A stretch of 64,000 bases of DNA from Spisula solida (lineage: Eukaryota; Mollusca; Bivalvia; Venerida; Mactridae): the NCBI GenBank assembly GCA_947247005.1, contig OX365957.1, forward strand, positions 12,930,817 through 12,994,816, in the 5' to 3' direction. Each line of letters starts with the position of its first letter. Position 1 is the stretch's first letter. The notes under the pieces are model-generated. The model worked only from the letters and a program-made list of their open reading frames with translations. It ran no database searches and had not been told where the DNA came from. This document shows positions 47,201 to 52,179 of the stretch, piece by piece. A program made the position numbers and the translations under genes.

Positions 47201-49500
47201 TCGGATGCGGAAAAATTAAATCACGAGTGCGTAGCCCCCCCAGTTGGTCTCAGAGTGACCATTTTATACATTCTTAAAACGTTAAAATCCTTAAAATATT
47301 ACCAATCGATTAGGCTATGGATCGTTATTTTGTGATAACAGTCTCTGTATATTACATACAGCGGAAGTGAAGGCAATAAAATGTGTCCCCTGTTGTTTAT
47401 CCAGGCCCTATTTACACCCGATCTGAATCAATTAGACGCTTTCCCAAATGATTTTATAGCGTCTGAAAGATCATGATTTAGGTGATTCATTGATCTATGT
47501 TACTAAAACGTGTGAACTGATCGATTTAATAATAGTGACCAGACATATCGAAAAAATTTTGTTCATAGATTTATTGCTGATAATGACATTTTGTAACAGT
47601 GCAATTTTAATAATTTCAGGTGATATTTAAAACCTTAAAAGCTAGAAAAACGAGTTTAATTCAAAATATACCCGGGGGGGGGGGGGGGGGGCACATTTAT
47701 CTAAATTTCCATGTGCCTAGCATTGAAAGTTTAATGTTTTTAAAACGTTATATAGTGCATGAAATTTCATGATTTTTATTAAAAGTTAAAGTTTACTAAA
47801 AATCTATCTGAACCAGTGGAAACTTATAGATATAGATCTAATATTGTTTATTTCATGGGCTATGTATTTTGATTTGTAGCAGTAGGCCAATAATTAAAAA
47901 CTAAACATAAAATTTAAAGTTCTTACTTGATAAAATCTCCTATGGGGTAAACATACATGTATATTTAAATAAGTGCTTAAAAATGAACGTTGTCTGATTA
48001 TGTAGCGAACAGTGAATTTTAATAATTTGACGTCTGATTTGTAAATTTTAGGGAATTGAAAGAAAATACTTTTAAATTAGTTTTTGTGTGTAAACTCGTC
48101 GTATTTTATGTTGATGTAGCAGTTCAAATTTAATACCTTTACTTCTGATATTAAAAGCTTAAAGTGCTGGAAATTGCATGATTTTAATTTGAAAAGTGAA
48201 AAAATCTTCGCACCCACCCCAACATAATATAAAAAAATATCTGGCCCCCCCCCCCCCAGTCAAATATTTCTGGATCCGGGCCTGGTAAATATTGGAAAAT
48301 AACCATAAGTATTTTATTTCTTCATCGATTGTTAAATTGTTAAAAAAAATTTAAGCAGCTTTATCGATTTTTCCATTACCCTGCGAAACCTTTACGTTCC
48401 ACTGGGTATTTGAAAAAACGGCACAGCCGCTGAAAAATATTTCATATTTCATGGAAAGCTAATAATTTTCCACTTAGCCCACATGTATTTCATAGAAACC
48501 GATGAGGAAATAAAATACATATGCCTATCTAATTTTCCAATGTTTACAAATTTCGTATTGGAACTGTGGCTAAAAGTCACGTGGTATTGCTACCCTGATG
48601 TTTATAGCGAATACGCCCGAATAAATTTCGCAATAAGTCAATGTGTCACTTGGTTTGGTCACTTTGATCGACCGCCATCTTGGAACGCTGGGAAACAAAG
48701 AGGAAACACATAACGTGACAGCCTGCATATAATCAGTTCTTGATCAACTGATTACGCCATGAAAGTACTTGTTTTAAACAAGGAAAGTCGTATTATTACA
48801 TAATCAGCGTAGTTATACAGCGAAAACAGGTTCGTATCGACTTTGTCCTTCGTTACTTCGTACCCAAAAATGTCACAAATTTTCTAATGACTGTACAGTT
48901 GAGCTATTCTTTAAAATTTAAGATATTATTCTAAAATAGGCCGTGCCTTAGTTCATATTACAGTTATAAGTAAAACAAGAAGGAATAGAAAGTATCGAGA
49001 GCACTGACTTATCAAAGCACTTAGTGAGCATTTAACTTGCGACCAAATGTAAATTTTTATAATTATTTAACTGCAGTACTTTGTGCAAATTGCAGGAAAG
49101 GGATGTGCAAAATTAACAATGATTCAGTTAATGAAATGCTACAAACCACATGATTTATGTTTCCTACTTGTAGTTGTTAAAGCATTATAAAGAATTTAAA
49201 TTTCAGCGTAAGTTTAAATTTCTGTAAGTGCTTTGATATAACAGTTCTCTGAACGCAACATTCATTACTTTCCTTTCGGAACAGCCAATTTTGTTGAAAT
49301 GAAATACAAAGCAAGTTTAATGGTGCATGGGTGCATACATTCAATTATTTAGTTATTTTGTTTATCAATGTTTCGGTTATATTTAAAGTTACGTGTAAGT
49401 ACTTACCAAAGCACTGTGAACCACTTAACTGGTATATGAAAAATAGCAAAACATTAACCTTTAACACATAAAAATGTCTGGGATAAACAATTTTAGCCAT
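5646..49500 (-). CDS. Gene span: lectin-CUB-sushi type I membrane receptor, 10 exons
   Basis: Minus-strand gene assembled from ten exons: 49407-49500, 37155-37466, 33788-34159, 33275-33337, 32393-32560, 26534-26701, 24976-25143, 19384-19545, 6348-6375 and 5646-5892. The total is 1,782 bp, giving 593 residues and TAA. All acceptors end in AG, all donors start with GT, and phases match at every junction (mostly phase 1, the last intron phase 2). Layout: signal peptide (1-~28), SUEL-type lectin (~34-135), CUB (~148-259), linker (260-280), sushi x3 (281-448), Asp-rich stalk (449-465), transmembrane helix (~475-494), cytoplasmic tail (495-593). Such domains usually serve adhesion or pattern recognition at cell surfaces, so an immune or adhesion receptor is a reasonable inference, but no ligand can be read. 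Extra exons in the 12-13-kb introns cannot be excluded. Confidence 0.75.
6348..6375 (-). CDS. Receptor exon 9: 28-bp microexon
   Basis: A polypyrimidine tract and TTTTAG precede 6375, and a CAG|GTAAAA donor follows 6348. The 28 bp change the phase from 1 (end of exon 8) to 2 (start of exon 10), which is what joining the transmembrane exon to the tail exon requires. It encodes AKVDTESTN plus the first two bases of an Arg codon, just inside the membrane. Skipping it would shift the frame of the tail. Confidence 0.65.
6856..7470 (+). pseudogene. LINE endonuclease fragment (RTE/CFDP2-like), decayed
   Basis: Translation in frames joined by indels gives hallmarks of the non-LTR retrotransposon endonuclease/exonuclease/phosphatase fold: MGDFNSKVG, then QIDHLMING, then GSDHHLVTATIK. 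A downstream lysine-rich stretch (KMKKWITSDTKSKRQ) is typical of the linker before reverse transcriptase. Stop codons (for example near 6970) and frameshifts interrupt it, and no reverse transcriptase domain follows. The conserved order and spacing make the family assignment good; the exact clade is inference. It lies in the 13-kb intron 8 of the receptor, on the opposite strand. Confidence 0.7.
7471..7955. repeat. AAGCTGCG / CGCAGCTT tandem array
   Basis: Degenerate units of about 50-60 bp alternate 'ttcgctaaagctgcg' with T-runs and 'caacaaaaaacgcagctc'. Because AAGCTGCG and CGCAGCTT are reverse complements, the array can fold on itself repeatedly. It begins exactly where the LINE fragment stops. 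Confidence 0.7.
7956..9987. other. Intron 8 sequence, nothing recognised
   Basis: AT-rich intronic DNA. Short open frames on both strands have no recognisable domain and no exon-like borders. Confidence 0.35.
9988..10580. mobile_element. MITE, GCCTAGGTCACACTGA termini
   Basis: The left end GCCTAGGTCACACTGA (9988-10003) is repeated inverted at 10565-10580. The interior is unusually GC-rich for the window, with recurrent GATCGGGGATGC, CATCGGGA and CCCCGA motifs. Relatives are at 54055-54326 and, decayed, near 42335-42845, with a lone end near 19166-19185. It has no transposase. Confidence 0.65.
10887..11359 (+). repeat. 5' LTR
   Basis: Starts TGTAATGTAATGATC and ends CTACGTAACA. It contains a (TCAG)5 microsatellite at about 11101-11122 and an AATAAA hexamer at 11297-11302, about 60 bp from the LTR end, a plausible poly(A) signal. 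By eye it shows no difference from the 3' LTR. Confidence 0.9.
11365..11382 (+). other. Candidate primer-binding site
   Basis: Five bases after the 5' LTR, TGGAGTCGTGACCAGAG begins with the TGG that pairs with a tRNA CCA end. The specific primer tRNA is not identified. Confidence 0.5.
11512..12729 (+). CDS. Retrotransposon Gag-protease polyprotein
   Basis: An ORF of 405 residues from the ATG at 11512 (MADQNICRN). An in-frame GTG lies 30 bp upstream, but ATG is the more likely start. Residues about 35-200 match the retrotransposon Gag capsid pattern: FNGENNREFKFWINSVE, then WAELLGELKVRF, then LLSEFKQRPNESVQIYYQKL. Residues about 210-285 are basic (R/K/N/Q-rich) with no CCHC zinc knuckle, so RNA binding probably relies on charge. 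Residues about 290-400 form a retropepsin-like domain with the catalytic LVDSGAEVSLI motif (Asp300) and a later ILGRD motif (near residue 370). No frameshift or stop occurs before TAA at 12727-12729. No reverse transcriptase follows in any frame. It sits inside receptor intron 8 on the opposite strand. Confidence 0.88.
   Translation: MADQNICRNIKNLSDQLGNYCTSLGNKLNKIVPEFNGENNREFKFWINSVEKYAFINNLNDDGKKKICFHTSRGIVSNFIQGYLNDDPQCTWAELLGELKVRFSEITDSHHALRLLSEFKQRPNESVQIYYQKLIDLAKTAYDGQDLSQYPTIVIRQLIDFFTDGLLNESIKIQLLRQNPQTLDQAVNIAIQEQNIRARLRLRNFKPFNHKYQNRDKYINAVVQNPHKPMYYQNREYSNYGKMYNLRSRQNFNRFSHKKRFNHVSNQKSFNSRTFNIAIAGNPDSCILNMQNNKYRALVDSGAEVSLISRRIFRTFRQKAEIKDDRIYLQSVNGGSLNVIGCVNLAFKIGDTEMSHQFYVVEKINKNIILGRDRLKHHDVRIYFDLGCLKVGKIFVNIVDDRWQT
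12730..14852 (+). other. Noncoding interior of the LTR element
   Basis: About 2.1 kb with only short open frames. I looked for reverse transcriptase (YxDD), RNase H and integrase (HHCC, DDE) signatures and see none, not even fragments. A duplicated segment near 14690-14780 repeats 'gaaccatggc'. In an autonomous element this region would carry pol. Confidence 0.6.
14853..15310 (+). repeat. ~130-bp tandem repeat inside the LTR element
   Basis: Units start at about 14853, 14982, 15112 and 15241, the last partial. Each contains 'ttcaatttggagataa', 'cgtagatctctatcatt' and 'ggactaccaacagatgcc'. Placement just before the 3' LTR is typical of noncoding tandem blocks in non-autonomous LTR elements. 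Confidence 0.85.
15724..15735 (+). other. Polypurine tract
   Basis: AGAGGGAGGGAA immediately precedes the TG of the 3' LTR, as expected for the plus-strand primer. Confidence 0.75.
15737..16209 (+). repeat. 3' LTR
   Basis: A 473-bp direct copy of the 5' LTR at an offset of 4,850 bp. I saw no mismatch across its length. The AATAAA hexamer lies at 16147-16152. Confidence 0.9.
16214..16880. other. Intron 8 sequence, nothing recognised
   Basis: No coding or repeat structure is evident between the LTR element and the next repeat array. Confidence 0.35.
16881..17325 (+). repeat. Helitron-like tandem array fragment, ~163-bp units
   Basis: About three units are marked by 'ttactggattttaaaa', 'caaatgttcatcacatcaa', 'caagacctaggtccc' and 'aggtcaaaggtta'. 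They are the same family as the array at 20996-22980. Each unit holds direct AGGTCA hexamers. Confidence 0.7.
17326..18484. other. Intron 8 sequence, no supported gene
   Basis: An open frame of 117 codons on the plus strand (18114-18467) has no recognisable domain and a simple K/N/I-rich composition, so I do not call it. Nothing else stands out. Confidence 0.35.
18485..18975 (-). repeat. Helitron-like tandem array fragment, inverted
   Basis: Three diverged ~160-bp units of the same family as 16881-17325 lie in the opposite orientation ('aaaatccagtaagaaac', 'gttacagagcggacacgac', 'tttgacctctaagtgtgacc'). The two fragments therefore form an inverted pair 1.2 kb apart. Confidence 0.65.
19384..19545 (-). 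CDS. Receptor exon 8: stalk and transmembrane helix
   Basis: The acceptor is TTTATTCAG before 19545 and the donor AG|GTATGG after 19384; 162 bp, phase 1 at both ends. The exon encodes a run of acidic residues (DDDKVDDDDDGDSSNDD), then KKRTFAWWK and a hydrophobic span ILLIVIGIYFAAQLITVLIC. Basic CKHKRLCKG follows. The positive-inside rule and the N-terminal signal peptide support type I topology. The acidic run is a juxtamembrane stalk and might bind cations (inference). The 5.4-kb intron before it is filled by a nested transposon. Confidence 0.8.
21673..22305 (+). mobile_element. Second Helitron-like element nested in the first
   Basis: It begins near TGTCGAGCCCGC and continues with a GCGTGCGTCC-rich stretch. 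Three ~152-bp units follow (from 21784, 21937 and 22089). It ends with the hairpin TGCCC-GA-GGGCA and AATTTCTAG|T. Flanks 'tttcttat' and 'tttatatt' join to reproduce the uninterrupted sequence seen in the neighbouring copy near 21500, with no target duplication, as expected for a Helitron. Confidence 0.7.
22537..22831. mobile_element. GC-rich MITE with TTA target duplication (PIF/Harbinger-like)
   Basis: The left end TGCACCTATCAATGTTTTCC is repeated inverted at the right end, and TTA flanks both sides (22534-22536 and 22832-22834). The 295-bp interior is rich in G and C runs. A 3-bp TTA duplication fits PIF/Harbinger-type MITEs. It interrupts the last part of the outer Helitron-like element. 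Confidence 0.75.
24650..24888. mobile_element. Hairpin MITE, GTACTGTTTTATCAAAG ends (copy A)
   Basis: The left end GTACTGTTTTATCAAAGGACTTACG is mirrored by the right end 'cgtaagtgctttgataaaacagtac'. Relatives lie at 49001-49247 and 52180-52418. It ends 88 bp from receptor exon 7. The remaining intron here shows nothing else. Confidence 0.75.
24976..25143 (-). CDS. Receptor exon 7: third sushi (CCP) domain
   Basis: The acceptor is TTTTGCAG before 25143 and the donor GATG|GTAAG after 24976; 168 bp, phase 1-1. It encodes 56 residues with the four sushi cysteines (DCGNVP, VTCDVGY, ISCLASG, ATCD), the conserved GY before the third and the Trp in GNW. It is clearly diverged from the first two sushi exons. 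It continues directly into the acidic stalk. Confidence 0.85.
25398..25892. mobile_element. hAT-type MITE A with 8-bp target duplication
   Basis: The ends are TAGGGGTGGGCCGATGC and AATAGTCACCCCTA. ATAACAAG is duplicated perfectly on both sides (25390-25397 and 25893-25900). The terminal form and the 8-bp duplication are typical of hAT elements. The interior holds ATCGATAG-type palindromes and a simple 'caatagtatcg' repeat. It is noncoding. Confidence 0.85.
26053..26216. mobile_element. hAT-type MITE B, inverted deletion relative of A
   Basis: It begins TAGGGGTGACTATTGAG and ends CATCGGCCCACCCCTA, which are the ends of MITE A in reverse orientation. ATCACAAG is duplicated on both sides (26045-26052 and 26217-26224). 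At 164 bp against 495 it lacks most of the interior. The two target sites differ at one base. Confidence 0.85.
26278..26430. repeat. Dispersed repeat (GTGCTCGGCTGGTTAAGTT family)
   Basis: The phrases 'ttttctgtgctcgg' and 'ttaagttgagtgctgcc' recur inverted at 41645-41765 and in decayed form near 33035-33075. The element type is unknown. Confidence 0.55.
26534..26701 (-). CDS. Receptor exon 6: second sushi domain
   Basis: The acceptor is GAATATTTTAG before 26701 and the donor AAAG|GTAAGG after 26534; 168 bp, phase 1-1. It has four sushi cysteines (DCGTLP, VQCNSGY, ITCTSQG, AQCT) and the Trp in GIW. It is about three-quarters identical in protein to exon 5 and shares the intron sequence GAATATTTTAG at its acceptor, so the two exons are a fairly recent tandem duplication. 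Confidence 0.88.
27094..27260 (+). pseudogene. Frameshifted copy of the inward-facing arm ORF (left arm)
   Basis: It begins ATGGCTAAAAGTAC and corresponds to the right-arm frame at 31213-31377, but a change in an A-run breaks it after about 20 codons. It ends at AAAG|GTAAGC, a donor-like site at the same place as in the other arm. Confidence 0.5.
27310..27835. repeat. Two ~210-bp subrepeats in the left arm
   Basis: Two successive units share 'acgttatatcaatg.yatgcaac', 'gaccctatar', 'aggggtctcaccgc' and 'aaatgaaaatttacgctat'. The right arm carries the same pair inverted (about 30640-31110). They are rich in ACGTC/GACGT palindromes. Confidence 0.7.
28650..28842 (+). mobile_element. SINE-like sequence with Pol III box B
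   Basis: GGTGGGTTCGATCCCAACC (from about 28669) is a close match to a tRNA box B, followed by about 150 bp of unrelated tail. The upstream box A is weak. It is called as a degraded tRNA-derived SINE. Confidence 0.45.
28843..29052. mobile_element. Small MITE, ATACYGTAA...TTAAT ends
   Basis: 'ataccgtaaaattaattttc' at the left is loosely mirrored by 'attaatgaccttacagtat' at the right, with inner similarity ('cgcgggtatt' versus 'accgagaatatt'). It is 210 bp and noncoding. Confidence 0.45.
30110..30262. repeat. 153-bp hairpin palindrome
   Basis: 'caggccttagaaattatatcac' at the left is mirrored by 'gtgatataatttcttaggcctg' at the right. The inner parts pair too ('ccggtcattactatat' with 'atatagtaatgaccgg'). 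It is probably a MITE or collapsed inverted repeat within the TTAA element. Confidence 0.75.
31213..31377 (-). CDS. Inward-facing 55-codon ORF with donor site in the right arm
   Basis: From the ATG at 31377 the frame reads MTKSTKSVVSKDKLKK, then TCTGMATLARFEGFVKRR and LIDRFIK, stopping at AAAG|GTAATC (donor-like, phase 0). The left arm has the mirror copy, broken by a frameshift. It is lysine-rich with no domain I recognise. It could be a first coding exon of the element's lost gene product, captured host sequence, or a chance frame. Conservation in both arms may reflect only arm duplication. Confidence 0.3.
32164..32254. repeat. (CT)n microsatellite
   Basis: A pure CT run of about 45 units in receptor intron 5, 139 bp from exon 5. 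On the transcript strand it reads (GA)n downstream of the donor. Confidence 0.98.
32393..32560 (-). CDS. Receptor exon 5: first sushi domain
   Basis: The acceptor is GAATATTTTAG before 32560 and the donor AAAG|GTAATA after 32393; 168 bp, phase 1-1. It has four sushi cysteines (DCGSLP, AQCNSGY, ITCMEQG, AQCI) and the Trp in GVW. It is the closest relative of exon 6. A CT microsatellite follows the donor. Confidence 0.88.
32770..32965. repeat. Short degenerate tandem repeat (AGCTGAAACTAGGTCATTC)
   Basis: About five diverged copies of a 35-40-bp unit with 'agctgaaactaggtcattc' and variants, in receptor intron 4. Between here and exon 4, a second short tandem ('acaacatttatggc', about 33085-33220, ~30-bp period) is the only other structure. 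Confidence 0.6.
33275..33337 (-). CDS. Receptor exon 4: 63-bp linker exon
   Basis: The acceptor is TCTTTTTCAG before 33337 and the donor ATAG|GTAATA after 33275; phase 1-1. It encodes TDPSATFSVTCQEAAETWCI between CUB and the first sushi. Its two cysteines and one Trp resemble half a sushi domain (VTC...W.C), so it may be a remnant of a degenerated CCP exon. Support comes from splice signals and phase rather than a complete domain. Confidence 0.6.
   Translation of the reverse strand, partial: LRTQAQHSASRVKKQPRRGV
33788..34159 (-). CDS. Receptor exon 3: CUB domain
   Basis: The acceptor is ATGTTCCAG before 34159 and the donor TCAG|GTATG after 33788; 372 bp, phase 1-1. About 110 of 124 residues read as CUB: the LRNPGYPSKT start motif, WSCSLEVQACSSEVYLYVFD core strands, then CSQNVTF, LECESFYDSSALEF and IIISYVTSTAFES. 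A full CUB normally has up to four cysteines in two pairs, and the cysteine count here is compatible. CUB domains mediate protein or glycan contacts, often with calcium. Confidence 0.82.
34160..37154. other. Receptor intron 2, nothing recognised
   Basis: 3 kb of AT-rich DNA. I see no domain-bearing open frame, clear transposon ends or tandem array on either strand. Confidence 0.4.
37155..37466 (-). CDS. Receptor exon 2: SUEL-type (galactose/rhamnose-binding) lectin domain
   Basis: The acceptor is TTTACTTCAG before 37466 and the donor GATA|GTAAGTG after 37155; 312 bp, phase 1-1. The 104 residues follow the SUEL/Gal_Lectin layout: an early TTCDATSVRLDCG, then IDTVELAYRAGTC, DVTDCIQEATAG, LRECSGKSSCDFDLSV, DFCTSGI and the terminal VHVKYYCID. 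The eight-cysteine pattern and YxCI ending fit the family. Two sugar-contact motifs of rhamnose-binding lectins, YGR and DPCGGT-like, are altered here (YRA and DFCTSG). Carbohydrate binding is therefore uncertain. Confidence 0.78.
37878..37909. repeat. Perfect 32-bp palindrome
   Basis: The two 16-nt halves (TTCTATAGGGTATT core) are exact reverse complements with no spacer. It lies in intron 1 of the receptor. Confidence 0.9.
38159..38285. mobile_element. 127-bp MITE with 25-bp perfect inverted ends
   Basis: AGGTAACTGTATCATTAATA at the left is matched exactly by the inverted right end, 25 bp each. 'tctgacg' occurs on both sides. It is noncoding. Confidence 0.8.
38785..39230. repeat. CGTACGACG-rich dispersed repeat (copy 1)
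   Basis: It starts AAACCCCTTTCACAATTGTC and contains dozens of near-palindromic hexamer runs (GTCGTACGAC, CGTGCGATGGAC). A related copy with the mirrored terminus is at 44793-45055. The right boundary is uncertain. It is noncoding. Confidence 0.65.
39231..40479. other. Intron 1 sequence, minor repeats only
   Basis: 'ggttgttgctc' with 'gagagg' recurs at 39360-39475, a fragment also seen near 29170-29250 and 60060-60150. No exon is supported. Confidence 0.4.
40480..41640 (+). repeat. ~170-bp unit tandem array, interrupted
   Basis: Units contain 'tttgatactttg.atacttg', 'caccatcatgac' and 'aggtaactctatcaagcattttg'. About five diverged copies occur. The array is broken at about 40755-41230 by unrelated sequence that includes a hairpin element. 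Confidence 0.7.
41125..41229. mobile_element. 105-bp hairpin element
   Basis: ATAATAGGTTAGTGCCGTG at the left is mirrored by CACGGCACTAACCTATTAT-like sequence at the right. Inner segments also pair ('agtttatc' with 'gataaact'). Confidence 0.75.
41645..41765. repeat. Dispersed repeat, inverted copy of 26278-26430
   Basis: 'ggcagcactcaacttaacc' and 'ccgagcacagaaaacat' are the reverse complement of the repeat at 26278-26430. Confidence 0.6.
42335..42845. mobile_element. Decayed GCCTAGG-family MITE (third copy)
   Basis: It starts 'cccctaggctttttt' and shows the family's interior phrases 'gtcggcgatgtactcccgat', 'gaatcgggaggcatc' and 'gatcggggatgctt'. The right terminus is not clear. Confidence 0.5.
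42846..44792. other. Intron 1 sequence, no supported exon
   Basis: A cysteine-containing minus-strand frame at 43919-44128 (NPGCYGNENGENVTFSC) has no convincing donor, so I do not call it. Nothing else is seen. Confidence 0.35.
44793..45055. repeat. CGTACGACG-rich dispersed repeat (copy 2)
   Basis: It ends CGACAATTGTGAAAGGGG, the mirror of copy 1's start. The interior is rich in GTCGTACGACGGACG and GTGCGAC. Confidence 0.65.
45101..45345 (+). mobile_element. tRNA-derived SINE
   Basis: A tRNA-like head has box A TAGCCTAGTGGTTGAGCG (from about 45109) and box B GGGTTCGATCCCT (about 45148). A ~170-bp body with 'gctagacgctcagcatg' and an AT-rich tail follow. The box spacing is right for RNA polymerase III. 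Confidence 0.75.
45549..45735. repeat. Dispersed repeat with CAGTCCRNNNAGGATA ends
   Basis: 'acagtccagttaggatattgtg' and 'acagtccgtgcaggataatgtg' bound a segment whose interior is repeated inverted at about 57150-57315. The ends also resemble the MITE at 58534-58750. Confidence 0.6.
45845..45925 (+). mobile_element. tRNA-like sequence, probable SINE head
   Basis: Box A-like TAGCCGAGTGGTTTAGTGCG and box B-like GCGAGTTCGAAACC are spaced as in a long-arm tRNA (Ser/Leu type). A clean acceptor stem is not evident, so a SINE head or tRNA pseudogene is more likely than a functional tRNA. Confidence 0.45.
46420..46490 (-). mobile_element. tRNA-like sequence on the minus strand
   Basis: The minus strand reads TAGCTCAGGTGGTAACGC (box A) and later GAGCGATTCAAGT (box B-like). 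It is degraded and probably SINE-derived. Confidence 0.4.
46491..49000. other. Intron 1 sequence with G18 and C13 runs
   Basis: No exon is supported. A run of 18 G occurs at 47674-47691 and a run of 13 C at 48245-48257; they may be the mirrored ends of one element about 0.6 kb long. The rest is unremarkable. Confidence 0.4.
49001..49247. mobile_element. Hairpin MITE (copy B)
   Basis: 'gacttatcaaagcacttag' at the left and 'gtaagtgctttgatataac' at the right are the family ends seen at 24650-24888. This copy is older and more diverged. It lies 160 bp from receptor exon 1. Confidence 0.6.
49407..49500 (-). CDS. Receptor exon 1: signal peptide
   Basis: ATG at 49500 to the donor TTTG|GTAAGT after 49407; 94 bp, phase 1, joining in frame to the lectin exon. 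It encodes MAKIVYPRHFYVLKVNVLL, then FFIYQLSGSQCF: a basic start, a hydrophobic core (VLKVNVLLFFIYQL) and a small-residue cleavage region near SGSQC. The frame sums correctly with the other nine exons. The intron to exon 2 is 11.9 kb, so another short in-phase exon could lie between them. Confidence 0.6.
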
Positions 49501-49919
49501 TGTAATATAAATTATTCTTTAAATTTATTTATTTAAAGCCTGAAGCACAACTATGTCTTTCGATTATCGAGCATAAACTACAAATGCGTAATAGAATGAG
49601 AAACTATTCATAAACATGTCAGGTATTTTCACTTCCTAGTAATATTGATTACTGTTATAAACTAACGTGGTTGTGTGGGTTTTCAATAGGGGAATCCCCC
49701 AATATTAAAAAAACAGGATGATTAAGTGGTTTAAAAAGACACGTACCTATCTTATTCTATTGTTCTTTAGAAGTCGGTAGAGTTTATCAATATGATCTAA
49801 TGGATTTACTGAAATAATTATACTAAAATACATTTTATAGATAGGATCGGTGGCGTAGCTTAAATCTCGGTGCAGTATGGAGACTTTAACTTGTACCTCG
49901 AGCTTTATTAAAATAATTT

Positions 49920-51204
49920 AAAACAAGAGGGATCGAAGGGCCCTATGTCGCTCACCTGTCGTAGTAGTGCATACAAGCCCCGTTATATGACCTAGTGACC
50001 TAGTTCTTGACCCAATATAGATTTTGTTGAGATGATCATTGTGACCAAGTTTCATAAATATTAGACCAAAATTGTGACCTCTAGTGTCTTCACAACGCTT
50101 TTCTATGAATTGACATTGTGACCTAGTTTTTTACCCTGGTTGACCCAATATCGAACTTGACCTAGATTTTGTTGTGATGATCATTATGTCCAAGTTTTAT
50201 AAATATTAGGTTTAAAGTATAAACTCAAGTGACTACACTAGGTTGTTCTATGATTTGACCTCGTGACCTCGTTTTTACCCTGAATGATCCACTATCAAAC
50301 TTGGCATAGGTTTTGTTGAGATGTTCGTTGTGACAAAGTTTCATAAAGATTAGGTTCAAATTATGACCTCTAATGACTACACAAGGGTTTTCTATGATTT
50401 GACCTTGTGACCTAGTTTTGATCCCGGATGACCCAATATCGAACTTGACCTAGATTTGTTTGATATGATCATTGTGACTAAGTTTCATAAAGATTAGGCC
50501 AAAATTGTGACCTCTAGTGTCTACACAAGCCACATCTAAATCCAATTACAACATCCTACTTTACATACAGTCGTTCATACGCTGTACAAGCTCATTGTTG
50601 ACGAACGACGGACGACGGAAGTAGAGTAATCACAAAAGCTAATAAGAGCCGATACCTTGCCTATGCCCTCCGACTTATCGCCCCGGTTGAATGTTTTCAA
50701 AAGTGGGGAGTATCACGAAGACGATCGATGTGGAATGCAAGTACAAATCTATAGGACCTACATTGGACCACAGGAACTTAGGTTCAAATTATGACCTCTA
50801 GTGACTACACAAGGGTTTTTTATGATTTGACCTTGTGACCTAGTTTTGATCCCGGATGACCCAATATCGAACTTGACCTAGATTTGTTTGATATGATCAT
50901 TGTGACTAAGTTTCATAAAGATTAGGCCAAAATTGTGACCTCTAGTGTCTACACAAGCCACATCTAAATCCAATTACAACATCCTACTTTACATACAGTC
51001 GTTCATACGCTGTACAAGCTAATTGTTGACGAACGACGGACGACGGAAGTAGAGTGATCACAAAAGCTAATAAGAGCCGATACCTTGCCTATGCCCTCCG
51101 ACTTATCGCTCCGGTTGAATGTTTTCAAAAGTGGGGAGTATCACGAAGACGATCGATGTGGAATGCAAGTACAAATCTATAGGATCTACATTGGACCACA
51201 GGAA
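49920..51204 (+). repeat. ~145-bp-unit dispersed repeat array (second locus)
   Basis: It starts 'aaacaagagggatcg..gggccc' and 'cgctcacctgtcg'. Repeated units with 'gacctagttttgatcccgg' and 'cattgtgac.aagtttcataaa' follow. It closes with 'gttgacgaacgacggacgacgg' and 'gatcacaaaagct'. The final part is duplicated in tandem. Confidence 0.75.
50351..51204 (+). repeat. 428-bp tandem duplication
   Basis: Copy 1 is 50351-50776 and copy 2 is 50779-51204. They differ at only a few positions, so the duplication is recent. Each contains array units, the GACGGACGACGG module and a further ~150 bp. Confidence 0.9.
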
Positions 51205-52179
51205 TATGCATTTATAATTAGGCCTACTGTATTAAAATATAATACAGTGAAACTAAAAAAAATAATTTTTTTAAATCATAAATGCAAGTTCCTGTGATTG
51301 GACCTAGATGTATGATTTGTTCGGGGAATACATATAGTCAACGCAAGAACCTTGTTATATTATATTCATGCATAAAGGTCAGGATCACGTCATTAGCTCT
51401 ATACTACAATGTACATGTATATGTGAACAATACATTTAGGTTTTAAAATTTATTTAAATATCTAGAAAAATATTTTCCTTTTTGTCTGTAAAAGTACCCC
51501 CAAGGCATTAAATCAGCACCACCCAGGCATCTATGTTTTTAACGATTCACTGCTAATATTAGGAAACTGGTCGTGTGAGAAATTATTTTGAAATTCAGTT
51601 AGCGGTTTCTGAACACAATAAGTTCCAAGTTTTCTATATCACGCGGTATAACCCGTTGAATGACCAACAGAGTGATGAGTATCCAACAGAGGTATATATG
51701 CTGATCCATAGAAAATCTCGAAATCAAGAATTAATTGTAAGAAACACCACTAATCACGTGCACCCGTCATTAGTATTAACCACGAAAACATACAACCGGG
51801 GTTATAAATATAGACAATATATCAGCTGTTAAATTATGCTAATTGAGGGTCGAGAGTCGAGTCAAATTCTCCGATCTATACCCTTTTTCGTACACCGCGG
51901 TTAATTAAAGCTTTTGTTAATGGGAAAATCGTATTACGTATGGTGACGTGATGCGGTTTCGGTGCCATTCAATGCATGAAACAAAACTGTGTCATTCGAA
52001 TACATCTCATCCTGTAAATAAAGCGTGTACCAACATATGGAATTAAAAGGGGAATAACATTGAAATTCATAATCATTCCTAAGAGGAAAACCAGAGTACG
52101 TGTACATTTTAGTCCGACGTTACGATGCTCCAAACAAGGGAGATAAGTACATGACACGTTCACAAACATTATACATCTG
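51205..52179. other. Intergenic DNA upstream of the receptor, nothing called
   Basis: An 85-codon plus-strand frame (51575-51832) has no recognisable domain. No clear promoter motif or repeat is seen. Confidence 0.35.

Noticed and set aside
51575..51832. 85-codon plus-strand open frame
   Set aside because: No recognisable domain or neighbouring exon; could be chance in AT-rich DNA.
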